A stretch of 8,123 bases of DNA. It comes from Opitutaceae bacterium. Its GTDB lineage: Bacteria; Verrucomicrobiota; Verrucomicrobiia; Opitutales; Opitutaceae. Made by a program: the position numbers and the translations under genes. Below are positions 1-7,305 of the stretch, piece by piece. Position 1 is the first letter of the stretch. The number at the start of each line of letters is the position of its first letter. The notes beneath the pieces are model-generated. The model worked only from the letters and a program-made list of their open reading frames with translations. It searched no databases and was not told where the DNA came from. The stretch covers positions 1 through 8,123 of the forward strand of contig SXZN01000234.1 of the NCBI GenBank assembly GCA_005787865.1, read 5' to 3'.

Positions 1-76
1 AGAAAATAAAAAAATCCCACGATGAGCCGGCACGAAATGCGTTGCCGTTTGATGGTATTTGCTGGGAAATTTGACC

Positions 77-82
77 CATAAT
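77..82 (+). promoter_or_regulatory. possible -10 element just before the dehydrogenase fusion gene
   Basis: CATAAT matches the bacterial -10 hexamer at five of six positions and lies 6 bases before the ATG at 89. A transcript starting the usual 6-7 bases downstream would begin at or next to the start codon and be leaderless. No good -35 lies at normal spacing: TTGATG at 49-54 is 22 bases away and TTGCTG at 59-64 only 12. The call is therefore weak. Positions 1-76 show nothing else that I recognise. Confidence 0.2.
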
Positions 83-88
83 TAAGCC

Positions 89-3000
89 ATGGTTCCCGCC
101 GCCCCTCTCAATAAAGAACAGAAGCGCCATTTGCTGCTGACAATGCTGGAAAGCCGTCACGGCGACCTGCGTGAGGAGAGCTTGAATCGGCAAGGGAAGG
201 GGCATTTTCACGTTTCCGGTCGTGGCCACGAGGCACTGGCCGCCATCGGCGCGCAGTTACGGGAAGGGGATTTCATTTTACCTTACTACCGCGACCGTGG
301 GTTGTGTGCGGGGCGCGGTCTGACGCTGCGTCACTTGGCGCTCGAATATTTTGCCAAGCGCGAGTCGGCGTCCCGCGGCCGCATGATGCCTTCGCATTTT
401 TCTTCCCGCGAGTTGAACATTGTGAGTGTGCCCACGCCCCTCGGCGCGCAGTTGCTGCCGGCTTGTGGGATCGCGTGGGGCCTCCAGTTGGATGGCACCG
501 ATGGAGTCGTCGTCACGACGATTGGCGACGCGGCGACGCGGCAGGGCGATTTTTTTGAAGCGATCAGTTTTGCCGCCGAGCGGCGGCTGCCAATTTTATT
601 TATCGTAGAAGATAATGGGTACGGTATCTCCACACCTACGCGAAAAACGAATCCCCTGGTGTTGGGGGTTTTGGATCGCGCGCAGTGGGCCGAGCTTGAT
701 GGGGCTGACACGGTCGCCGTGCATGCGGCAGGGCAGGCGGCTTTGGCTAAGTTGCGGGCGGGCGAAGGCCCGGTGCTCCTGTGGACCAAAATGGAGCGGC
801 TCGCCAGTCATACGAGTTCAGATGATCACACGCTCTACCGCTCGAAGGAAGATATCGCGGCCATGGAAGCAGCCGATCCCGTGCGGGTGTTGAAAGATCG
901 CATGCTCGCTGCCGGAGAAATTACCGTCGCGGAATTTGCGCAAATGGAGGCGGCCGCGAAAGAGTTGGTGCGCCGCGAATACGCGGCGGCCGAGCAGGCT
1001 GAAAATCCGCATGCGGCGGAACTCCTGACGGATATTACGGGGCCCGCGCCCCAGTTAACGGAAGAACTGTTTCGGCCGGGCAAATATCGCATGGGTGATT
1101 TGATTAACCGGACCCTGCGCGCCGGACTCACGGCCGAGCCCAAGCGCATGATTTTTGGGCAGGACGTCGAGGATCCGAAGGGCGGAGTGTTTCGGCTGAC
1201 GCAAAAACTATCCACTGATTTCCCCACGCAGGTCTTTAATTCACCTTTAGCTGAGTCGACCATTATTGGCGTCGCCGGAGGGTTGGCGCTTTACGGCCGC
1301 CGGCCGGTGTTTGAGTTGCAGTTCATAGATTTTATTTACCCGGGCTTTAATCAGCTGGTATCGAATTTGGCTAACCTGCGTTGGCGTTCCCATGCGGCCT
1401 GGAAAACGCCGATCGTGTTGTACGCGCCTTATGGCGCTTACTTGCCCGGTGGTGGTCTGTGGCATTCGCAGGCCAACGAAGCGGTGTTCGCCCATTTTCC
1501 CGGAATCAATATCGTTATTCCCTCCACGCCTGAGGATGCCGCTGGCCTGTTGTGGACGGCGATGCAGGGCGAAGACATTACGCTGTTTTTGGCTCCGAAG
1601 CATATGCTTTGGGCCGAGAGAGAAACGGGGAAACCGGTGGTGCCGATCCCGCTGGGTTTGGCGCGTCGCTGTTTAGAGGGTAACGATCTCACCTTGGTCG
1701 CGTGGGGTAATACGATGGAGAAGGCGCACGAGGCGATTGCGGCATTAAAAGGCGCCGTCGGCGTTGATCTCATCGATCTTCGCTCGATTGCGCCGTGGGA
1801 TCACGCGACGATCGAAGCCTCGGTGCGGAAAACGGGCCGATTGATCGTAGTCCAAGAGGACGGCAAAGCTTGCTCGGTCGGCCAAATGATTATCACCCAC
1901 ATTTTGGGCCAAGCTGATCTATGGGCCGGGCTTAAAGCCCCGCCTCTCTTAGTCGCAAAGCCTAACGTGATGATCGGCTATAATCCGATTTATGAATACG
2001 CCGCGCTGCCTGATGCCGTCCGGATTATCGCGGCGATTGAGCAGACCGTCGGCTTGGATCTCACCCGCGGCCAGGCGTTGCCCGCACCAGCAAACGAGGC
2101 AAACCAGCTCGCGGCTACCCCGGCCGCTCAAGCCCATGGCCCACAAAATACCGTCATCGCTGGGACTAATGATATTATTGTCCGCGTGCCCATTATGGGC
2201 GAGGGGCTGCGCTCCGCTCGGGTCGTGAGCCTCGCGAAGCAGCCGGGGGATGGCGTGCAGCACGATGATGTCTTGTGCGAAGTTGAGACAGATAAAGCGG
2301 TGTACCCCATCGAGGCGTCTTTTACTGGTCGGCTCAAGAGCTGGCAAATCAAGGTCGATGATACCGTTCTGATTGGCCAAGCGATCGCGCTGGTCACCGG
2401 AGACGCGGCCAGCGTCGCCGCCTTGCCGGTCGAAGCTGGAGTCGAGTCGCCCGCGGTGGTGAGCCCGCGCGCGCTAATCTCTCCGTTAGTCACCAGCGGT
2501 CCTGCCGTTGCGCCCATCGGGCGGCATGCTGTTGCCGTGGCTGCAGTTATTTCTACCCCCCCTCCATCCATGACAGGAAATCTTCGTCCGCCGGCTCTTA
2601 ATCCCGCCATCACTAAGCGTCTGCAATCGGTGGTCGCGACCAATATGTTGATGGATGTCCGCTGGGCCGGTTTGCGGCGCGCGCGGGAAATTGCTAAGCA
2701 AAAAGAGGGCGCGGCCGCACCTTCGCCTTCGGTGATGATGGCCTGGGGGCTGACGCGCGCCCAGGAAAAGCATGCGGCGTTTCGTTGCCTGGTCGATAAA
2801 GAAGGCGCGATTCATGAGAGCCGCGATTTCGATGTCGGCGTCGCGGTGGCGTTGCCGGGCGATCGGTTGGCGACCGCTTCAATTGCCCGGGCCAATTTAC
2901 TTTCTTGGGCCGATTTCCAAGTGGCCTATCAACGGGCACTCGAGGAAACCCGCGGCGGTAAACTCATCGAGGTGCAAGCGCCGCTGAATATTACTAGTCT

Positions 3001-3232
3001 CGGGGCTTTTGGGATCGAGAGTGCGACCCCGATCGTCGTCCCGCCCTCAATGGCCACGGTCTTCATCGGCGCGGCCCACGAGCGCTTGATCAACGACGAA
3101 GGGGTGATTCACCCTGCCGAGGTCATCACACTATCCCTGACCTTCGACCATCGCGTGGTTAACGGCGCGGGGGCCGCTGCCTTCATGCAGGAAGTTAAAA
3201 ACCAATTAGAGAATTTTCAGTTGCCAAGTTGA
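89..3232 (+). CDS. 2-oxoacid dehydrogenase complex fusion: E1-alpha, E1-beta, lipoyl domain, E2 acyltransferase core (branched-chain type)
   Basis: This single polypeptide should decarboxylate a 2-oxoacid with thiamine diphosphate and transfer the acyl group through its own lipoyl arm to CoA, in the cytoplasm. E1-alpha (about 10-325) carries the YYRDRG region and a ThDP/Mg motif from GDA (146-148) to DN (175-176). Its HTSSDDHTLYR segment (241-251) resembles the phospho-loop of branched-chain enzymes. E1-beta (about 333-655) has SPLAE with the probable ThDP glutamate E389, and GGGLWHSQ with H459. An Ala/Pro-rich linker leads to a lipoyl domain (694-771) with lipoyl lysine K736 in ETDKA. A second Ala/Val/Pro linker (772-835) precedes the E2 core (836-1045), ending in DHRVVNG (H1021, N1025). 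Asn at that place also occurs in known active E2 enzymes. I see no peripheral subunit-binding domain and no E3 gene here. Substrate choice (2-oxoisovalerate-like versus pyruvate) is inferred. The ATG at 89 has no Shine-Dalgarno motif. Confidence 0.9.
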   Translation: MVPAAPLNKEQKRHLLLTMLESRHGDLREESLNRQGKGHFHVSGRGHEALAAIGAQLREGDFILPYYRDRGLCAGRGLTLRHLALEYFAKRESASRGRMMPSHFSSRELNIVSVPTPLGAQLLPACGIAWGLQLDGTDGVVVTTIGDAATRQGDFFEAISFAAERRLPILFIVEDNGYGISTPTRKTNPLVLGVLDRAQWAELDGADTVAVHAAGQAALAKLRAGEGPVLLWTKMERLASHTSSDDHTLYRSKEDIAAMEAADPVRVLKDRMLAAGEITVAEFAQMEAAAKELVRREYAAAEQAENPHAAELLTDITGPAPQLTEELFRPGKYRMGDLINRTLRAGLTAEPKRMIFGQDVEDPKGGVFRLTQKLSTDFPTQVFNSPLAESTIIGVAGGLALYGRRPVFELQFIDFIYPGFNQLVSNLANLRWRSHAAWKTPIVLYAPYGAYLPGGGLWHSQANEAVFAHFPGINIVIPSTPEDAAGLLWTAMQGEDITLFLAPKHMLWAERETGKPVVPIPLGLARRCLEGNDLTLVAWGNTMEKAHEAIAALKGAVGVDLIDLRSIAPWDHATIEASVRKTGRLIVVQEDGKACSVGQMIITHILGQADLWAGLKAPPLLVAKPNVMIGYNPIYEYAALPDAVRIIAAIEQTVGLDLTRGQALPAPANEANQLAATPAAQAHGPQNTVIAGTNDIIVRVPIMGEGLRSARVVSLAKQPGDGVQHDDVLCEVETDKAVYPIEASFTGRLKSWQIKVDDTVLIGQAIALVTGDAASVAALPVEAGVESPAVVSPRALISPLVTSGPAVAPIGRHAVAVAAVISTPPPSMTGNLRPPALNPAITKRLQSVVATNMLMDVRWAGLRRAREIAKQKEGAAAPSPSVMMAWGLTRAQEKHAAFRCLVDKEGAIHESRDFDVGVAVALPGDRLATASIARANLLSWADFQVAYQRALEETRGGKLIEVQAPLNITSLGAFGIESATPIVVPPSMATVFIGAAHERLINDEGVIHPAEVITLSLTFDHRVVNGAGAAAFMQEVKNQLENFQLPS

Positions 3233-3266
3233 TCCTGTGGCCGCTGCGCGCCGGCTGATTCTGTGG

Positions 3267-3298
3267 GCTCGCTTTCAGCGCGAGCGTTATTGATTTTT
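3267..3298 (+). terminator. probable intrinsic terminator after the dehydrogenase fusion gene
   Basis: GCTCGC (3267-3272) pairs with GCGAGC (3280-3285) around a 7-base loop. A T-rich stretch follows, with five Ts at 3294-3298. The stem is short and the T-run begins 8 bases after it, so termination may be partial. It separates the fusion gene from the oxidoreductase gene and suggests separate transcription units. Confidence 0.4.
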
Positions 3299-3332
3299 AA
3301 GCCACCTCTCCATCCTTCCACTCCTCCCGCTC

Positions 3333-4439
3333 ATGGCTCATCTCACCCGCCGTCATTTTCTTGGTAATGTTTCAACCCTCGCTGCCTTGACGTTGGCCCC
3401 GCGCCTGAGTTGGGGCGCGGATCACCCGCCGGTCGGGCGCAAGCTCGGCGTGGCCTTGGTTGGTTTAGGTGGCTATAGCCGCGGACAACTGGGGCCGGCT
3501 CTACGCGAAACCAAATATTGCCAGCTCGCGGGCGTCGTTACGGGTGACCACGCCAAGGGATTAAAATGGGCGCAAGATTACGGTTTCCCGGCGGCTAATA
3601 TTTATAATTACGACACGATGGCTCAGCTCGCGAATAATCCCGCGATCGATATTGTTTATGTGGTTACGCCGAACGGCCTGCATGCGGAGCATTGCATCGC
3701 CGCGGCTAAGGCGGGCAAGCACGTCATTTGCGAAAAACCCATGGCGAACACGGTCGCCGAATGTGATGCGATTATCGCCGCCTGTCGCGCTGCGGGCGTG
3801 CAACTGACGATCGGCTATCGGTTGTTTTTTGATCCGCACCATGCGGAGTTACGGCGGTTGGCGCGGGACGAAGATTTTGGCCCTTTCGCGCAGATGTCGG
3901 GTGAGCGTGGCTTTGTAATGTCCGCCTGGCGGTGGCGGGCCGATCGGGTGTTAGCGGGTGGTGGCCCGCTCATGGATTTGGGCGTCTACCTCATACAAGG
4001 CGCCTGCATGGCCAAAAACGAGGCGAAGCCGGTGGCCGTGACCGCGCAGGAATTGCCGAAAACGCGCCCCGATATTTCTCGCGATACGGAGGAGGCGCTG
4101 CGTTGGACTATGGAATTTGCCGACGGGGCGCAGGCAAATTTAATGACGAGTTACCAACAGAAGGCCGATCGCTTTCGGGCCGACGGGGCGCGGGGCTGGA
4201 TTCATTTCAAGGAGCATGCTTTTGCTTATCGCGGCATGGTCGTGGAAACCAGTCGCGGCCCACTCAAATTTACGCCGCCTAATCAACAAGCGCTGCAGAT
4301 GGATGCCTTTGCGCAAAGCGTGCTCACCGGCGCTCCTTCGCCGGCGCCCGGTGAAATGGGCCGGCGCGATCTCACGATTATTGAAGCAATTTATGCCTCT
4401 ATGGCCACCGGCGGCCAGCGGGTGTTAGTAAAAGCTTAA
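3333..4439 (+). CDS. Tat-exported Gfo/Idh/MocA family oxidoreductase, glucose-fructose oxidoreductase-like
   Basis: This is a predicted NAD(P)-dependent sugar or polyol oxidoreductase of 368 residues. The N-terminus TRRHFLGN (R6 R7) followed by a hydrophobic stretch to about residue 28 (WGA) is a twin-arginine signal, so the folded protein with cofactor is probably exported to the periplasm. The Rossmann fold begins near 38, with GLGGYSRG at 44-51. The family motif CEKPMAN lies at 133-139, with the expected catalytic lysine K135. GGGPLMDLGVY (209-219) matches the glucose-fructose oxidoreductase branch, with Y219 in place of the histidine of many other members. The length is normal for a signal-bearing member. 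The true substrate cannot be read from sequence. The ATG at 3333 is chosen because the Tat motif begins right after it; the leader is CT-rich and has no ribosome-binding motif. It converges on asnS. Confidence 0.88.
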   Translation: MAHLTRRHFLGNVSTLAALTLAPRLSWGADHPPVGRKLGVALVGLGGYSRGQLGPALRETKYCQLAGVVTGDHAKGLKWAQDYGFPAANIYNYDTMAQLANNPAIDIVYVVTPNGLHAEHCIAAAKAGKHVICEKPMANTVAECDAIIAACRAAGVQLTIGYRLFFDPHHAELRRLARDEDFGPFAQMSGERGFVMSAWRWRADRVLAGGGPLMDLGVYLIQGACMAKNEAKPVAVTAQELPKTRPDISRDTEEALRWTMEFADGAQANLMTSYQQKADRFRADGARGWIHFKEHAFAYRGMVVETSRGPLKFTPPNQQALQMDAFAQSVLTGAPSPAPGEMGRRDLTIIEAIYASMATGGQRVLVKA

Positions 4440-4447
4440 ACGCCGCG

Positions 4448-4467
4448 CTGCCTAAGCGGCCAGGCAG
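4448..4467. terminator. hairpin between convergent genes, possible terminator
   Basis: CTGCCT (4448-4453) pairs perfectly with AGGCAG (4462-4467) around an 8-base loop. It lies 8 bases after the stop of the oxidoreductase gene and on the 3' side of asnS. No T-run follows on either strand, so it is at best a weak or factor-assisted terminator. The rest of the 4440-4561 gap shows no gene. Confidence 0.25.
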
Positions 4468-4561
4468 GGCAGGACGACATGAACCGTCGTGCCTTGGGCA
4501 TCGGGGCGCAGGGTCGTCGGGCAAATGGGGGCGGACAATCTTTCTAGGTCGGGCCTTCCCC

Positions 4562-5959
4562 TTAAAATTCCGCGGTGCCGGGCGTGCGCGCAAAGGGAAT
4601 AACATCACGGATGTTAGCGACCCCCGTGATAAACATCAGCATGCGTTCGAACCCGAGGCCAAAGCCGGCATGAGGGACGGTGCCGTAGCGCCGTAGATCG
4701 AGATACCACCAATAATTTTTCTCCTCGAGGTGATGCAGCATCATGCCAGCGCGAAGTTGCTCGAGGCGCTCTTCGCGCTGACTGCCCCCGATAATTTCGC
4801 CAATCCCGGGAACCAGCAAATCCATGGCGGCCACGGTTTCGCGGCCGGCGGCGCAGCCTTCATTCTGGCGCATATAGAATGCCTTAATGGCGCGCGGATA
4901 ATTAAAGACGGTCACGGGGCACTTGAAGTGTTCTTCCGTGAGATAGCGCTCGTGCTCCGATTGGAGGTTGTCACCCCAAGCCACCGGATGCTCCCAGGTT
5001 TTCCCGCTGTTATTTAAAATTTCTACCGCCGCCGTGTAGCTGCAGCGTTGAAAGGGTCGGTCGAGGACAAAATTGAGGCGCGTGAGCAACTCGGGATCGA
5101 CGAATTTGCTAAAAAATTCGAGATCCCCCGCGCAATGCTGGATGGCGTCACGAATGAGATATTTCACAAATTCTTCGGCGAGGTCCATGTTGCCGGCCAG
5201 ATCACAGAAGGCGACTTCGGGTTCGATCATCCAAAACTCCGAGGCGTGGCGGGAGGTGTGGGAATTTTCCGCGCGGAAAGTGGGCCCAAAGGTATAGACG
5301 TTGGAAAGCGCCGTGGCGAAAATTTCTGCCTCGAGCTGCCCGGAAACAGTCAGGAAGGCTTTTTTGCCAAAAAAATCCTGCCGATGGTCAACTTCGCCCT
5401 GCTCATTCTTCGGCGGTGTGGCGAGGTCGAGGGTGGTAACCCGAAACATATCCCCCGCGCCCTCAGCATCACTCGCGGTGATGATGGGAGTGTGGACGTA
5501 GCAAAACTCTTTGGCCTGAAAGAATTGGTGCACGGCATAGGCTAAACGACTGCGCACACGAAAGACGGCGCCGAAGAGATTGGATCGCGGCCGGAGGTGG
5601 GCAATTTCACGAAGAAATTCTAACGTGTGCCCTTTCTTTTGGAGCGGGTAAGTCGCATCAGCTTCGCCGAGCACGGTAAATTTTTCTGCAACCACTTCCC
5701 ATTTTTGGCCGCCCCCTTTGGAGGCGACCAATTTGCCGTGGACTTCAACTGACGCCCCGGTGCCGGCGCGGGCGACCTGCGCGTAGTCGGGCAAGGTGGC
5801 ATCGATGATGATCTGGAGGCCCTTCAGGCAGGAGCCATCATTAAGCTCAATGAACGAGAACGCTTTGGCATCGCGGCGGGTTCGCACCCAACCCTGCAAG
5901 AATATAGTATCGGCGGGTGCGGTAGCATTCAGGGCGGCTTTGACGAGGGTGCGGGACAT
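4562..5959 (-). CDS. asnS: asparagine--tRNA ligase
   Basis: This cytoplasmic class IIb synthetase charges tRNA-Asn with asparagine using ATP. The 465 residues match the usual bacterial length (E. coli has 466). An OB-fold anticodon-binding domain spans about 17-103. The catalytic core contains class II motif 2 (228-248, with FRAENSHTSRH and EFWMIEPE) and motif 3 (432-440, GFGLGFERM). The C-terminus RTPGTAEF is typical of AsnRS and separates it from AspRS. The start was set at the ATG complementary to 5957-5959, giving MSRTLVKAAL, where family homology begins. The frame stays open 40 codons further upstream (to 6079), but that extension is Cys/Arg-rich and unlike the family. No Shine-Dalgarno motif precedes the start. 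A tRNA-Gly gene lies 128 bases upstream on the same strand. Presence of AsnRS indicates direct Asn-tRNA charging rather than sole reliance on transamidation. Confidence 0.97.
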   Translation of the reverse strand: MSRTLVKAALNATAPADTIFLQGWVRTRRDAKAFSFIELNDGSCLKGLQIIIDATLPDYAQVARAGTGASVEVHGKLVASKGGGQKWEVVAEKFTVLGEADATYPLQKKGHTLEFLREIAHLRPRSNLFGAVFRVRSRLAYAVHQFFQAKEFCYVHTPIITASDAEGAGDMFRVTTLDLATPPKNEQGEVDHRQDFFGKKAFLTVSGQLEAEIFATALSNVYTFGPTFRAENSHTSRHASEFWMIEPEVAFCDLAGNMDLAEEFVKYLIRDAIQHCAGDLEFFSKFVDPELLTRLNFVLDRPFQRCSYTAAVEILNNSGKTWEHPVAWGDNLQSEHERYLTEEHFKCPVTVFNYPRAIKAFYMRQNEGCAAGRETVAAMDLLVPGIGEIIGGSQREERLEQLRAGMMLHHLEEKNYWWYLDLRRYGTVPHAGFGLGFERMLMFITGVANIRDVIPFARTPGTAEF

Positions 5960-6087
5960 CAGTTGATATTTTCGGCAGAGAAACAAACCTAGGGGCTGGA
6001 GGCAAATGCAAGATTCAGCTCGGCGGCAACTTGCTCGAGCGAGGCCCACGATCTTGAGTGCCGCGACCGGACCGCGCATTTGGCAAT

Positions 6088-6161
<74 letters not shown>

Positions 6162-6228
6162 AATTTCCTCGGGGCAGCGTGTCTCTGGCTGGCCGGCGTT
6201 CAAGCTTTTGTTCATGAGCCCAGCTCAC

Positions 6229-6265
6229 GGCAGAACCTCGCTGATTCAGCTTGGAGGTTCTGGCC
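6229..6265. other. strong inverted repeat in the divergent tRNA-Gly / regulator gap
   Basis: CAGAACCTC (6231-6239) is perfectly complementary to GAGGTTCTG (6254-6262) around a 14-base loop. Two more G-C pairs form (6229-6230 with 6264-6265) if G6263 is bulged. A smaller hairpin, TGAGC/GCTCA with a 3-base loop, lies beside it at 6215-6227. No T-run follows on either strand, so it does not look like an ordinary terminator. It could be a 5' leader structure or a protein-binding operator for the regulator gene starting at 6306, or part of the region upstream of the tRNA. Its role is unknown. Confidence 0.5.
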
Positions 6266-6305
6266 TAAGCGCTCGCCCATTAGCTAGAGTTAAAGTCAGC
6301 CTAAT

Positions 6306-7145
6306 TTGATCCGATGTTGGTACCTTGGGCAGGCGCGGGAGAGCCTGAAAAATAAACGGCTCATCGCCCAGTTGAAGAAATTAGCCGGTGCGCGTACCCC
6401 CATTCTAATTACCGGTGAAAAGGGGTGCGGCCACGAAATCGCGGCGGACTTGCTCCACACCGCCACGAGCCCGCTCATCTCCATTGATTGCCAGCTCAGC
6501 TCGCTGGCCAGTCTTCGCTCTGGCCTCCTTGGGGAAAACAGTCTGGGCGGTACTTGGGTGCAGCAAGCCAAGGTCGGCACGCTTTTTCTCCTGCACTTGC
6601 AGGCCCTGCCCCTGGAGGCTCAAGCCGAGCTTGTTTCGGTCATCCGCAACAATGCGCATAATTTTCACCTGCTCTGTGCCACGGAGGTAGATCTAGAAAA
6701 ACTAGCGGAGGAGGGGCTCTTTAACGAAGAGCTTTTTTATCGAATCGCCGCCCTGTTGGTTCAGTTGCCCGCCTTGCGTGAGCGGGTGGAGGATATCCCT
6801 GCCTTGATCCAAGACGTAGCCCGCCAGACGACCAACCCACAATTTGATGCCTGGCAAGTGGAGTTTTCCGCGGAGGCTTTACAGATTTTAGCTAACTACG
6901 GCTGGCCGAGGAATCTCACCGAATTCCGGCAGGTGATCGCCTCTCTGCTCACAACGACGGAAACCCGCGTGATCAGCGCGGCGCAATTGCCTTTGCGCAT
7001 CCAGGAGCTGAAGCACTGGCCGACGCTCGCCGCTTACCTGGCCGACCACGAGAAACAGTACATCGCCCGCCTGCTTAACGCGAGCGGCGGTGACAAAGTG
7101 CGCGCCGCCGCCGCTCTCGCCATCGACGTCAGTCGCCTCAATTGA
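6306..7145 (+). CDS. degenerate sigma-54-activator-like AAA+ protein with Fis-type HTH
   Basis: This 279-residue protein follows the layout of NtrC/PspF-type enhancer-binding proteins without a sensor or receiver domain. Recognisable family positions are PILITGEKGCG (32-42), the GTLFL strand (91-95), FNEELFYRI (139-147), LPALRERVEDIPAL (154-167), GWPRNLTEF (199-207) and a Fis-like HTH near 246-279. The active residues are gone: Walker A lysine is H43 (GCGHE), the Walker B DE pair is L96-H97, the GAFTGA sigma-54 contact loop is deleted, the sensor I Asn is E127, and the GNVREL arginine is T205. It is therefore unlikely to hydrolyse ATP or activate sigma-54 and may act as a DNA-binding repressor or scaffold. 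TTG at 6306 is the only sensible start, because an in-frame TAA lies at 6291-6293 and the protein has no internal Met. The C-terminus stops inside the HTH recognition helix. It is divergent from tRNA-Gly, and carB follows 160 bases later. Confidence 0.75.
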   Translation: MIRCWYLGQARESLKNKRLIAQLKKLAGARTPILITGEKGCGHEIAADLLHTATSPLISIDCQLSSLASLRSGLLGENSLGGTWVQQAKVGTLFLLHLQALPLEAQAELVSVIRNNAHNFHLLCATEVDLEKLAEEGLFNEELFYRIAALLVQLPALRERVEDIPALIQDVARQTTNPQFDAWQVEFSAEALQILANYGWPRNLTEFRQVIASLLTTTETRVISAAQLPLRIQELKHWPTLAAYLADHEKQYIARLLNASGGDKVRAAAALAIDVSRLN

Positions 7146-7239
7146 GGTCTTCCGGTCGGGTGTAGCCTTCCGCATGATCGTACCGCTCTGGGGTTGAGGC
7201 CCTAGGCCCACCGCTGCTCTGCGCAAATTTTGCAGGTTT

Positions 7240-7258
7240 GGGAATTTTTTTAATTCCC
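7240..7258. promoter_or_regulatory. hairpin with T-loop in the leader between the regulator gene and carB
   Basis: GGGAATT (7240-7246) pairs with AATTCCC (7252-7258) around a loop of five Ts. It is the most AT-rich spot of the 160-base gap 7146-7305 and lies about 50 bases before the carB ATG. Only TCTT follows, so a standard terminator is doubtful. It may be a leader hairpin, an operator-like palindrome or part of the carB promoter region. I could not find a convincing -35/-10 pair. Confidence 0.35.
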
Positions 7259-7305
7259 TCTTGCTCCGCCATAAGGGCAAAGCAAATCTCGTAAAGCTTA
7301 CGCTC

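Noticed and set aside
3146..3169. Catalytic motif HxxxNG in place of HxxxDG in the E2 core as a sign of inactivity
   Set aside because: Asn at this position is also found in characterised active E2 enzymes such as that of Azotobacter vinelandii, so it is not a defect.
5048..5545. Long open frame of 165 codons on the + strand, opposite asnS
   Set aside because: It lies wholly inside the well-supported asnS gene, shows no family motif and is explained by codon bias of the opposite strand.
5960..6079. 40-codon N-terminal extension of AsnRS
   Set aside because: The extension is unlike AsnRS N-termini and rich in Cys and Arg; starting at 5959 gives the family length of about 465.
7261..7305. Upstream start for carB adding 15 residues
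   Set aside because: The conserved CarB N-terminus MPKRTDLESI begins exactly at the ATG at 7306.
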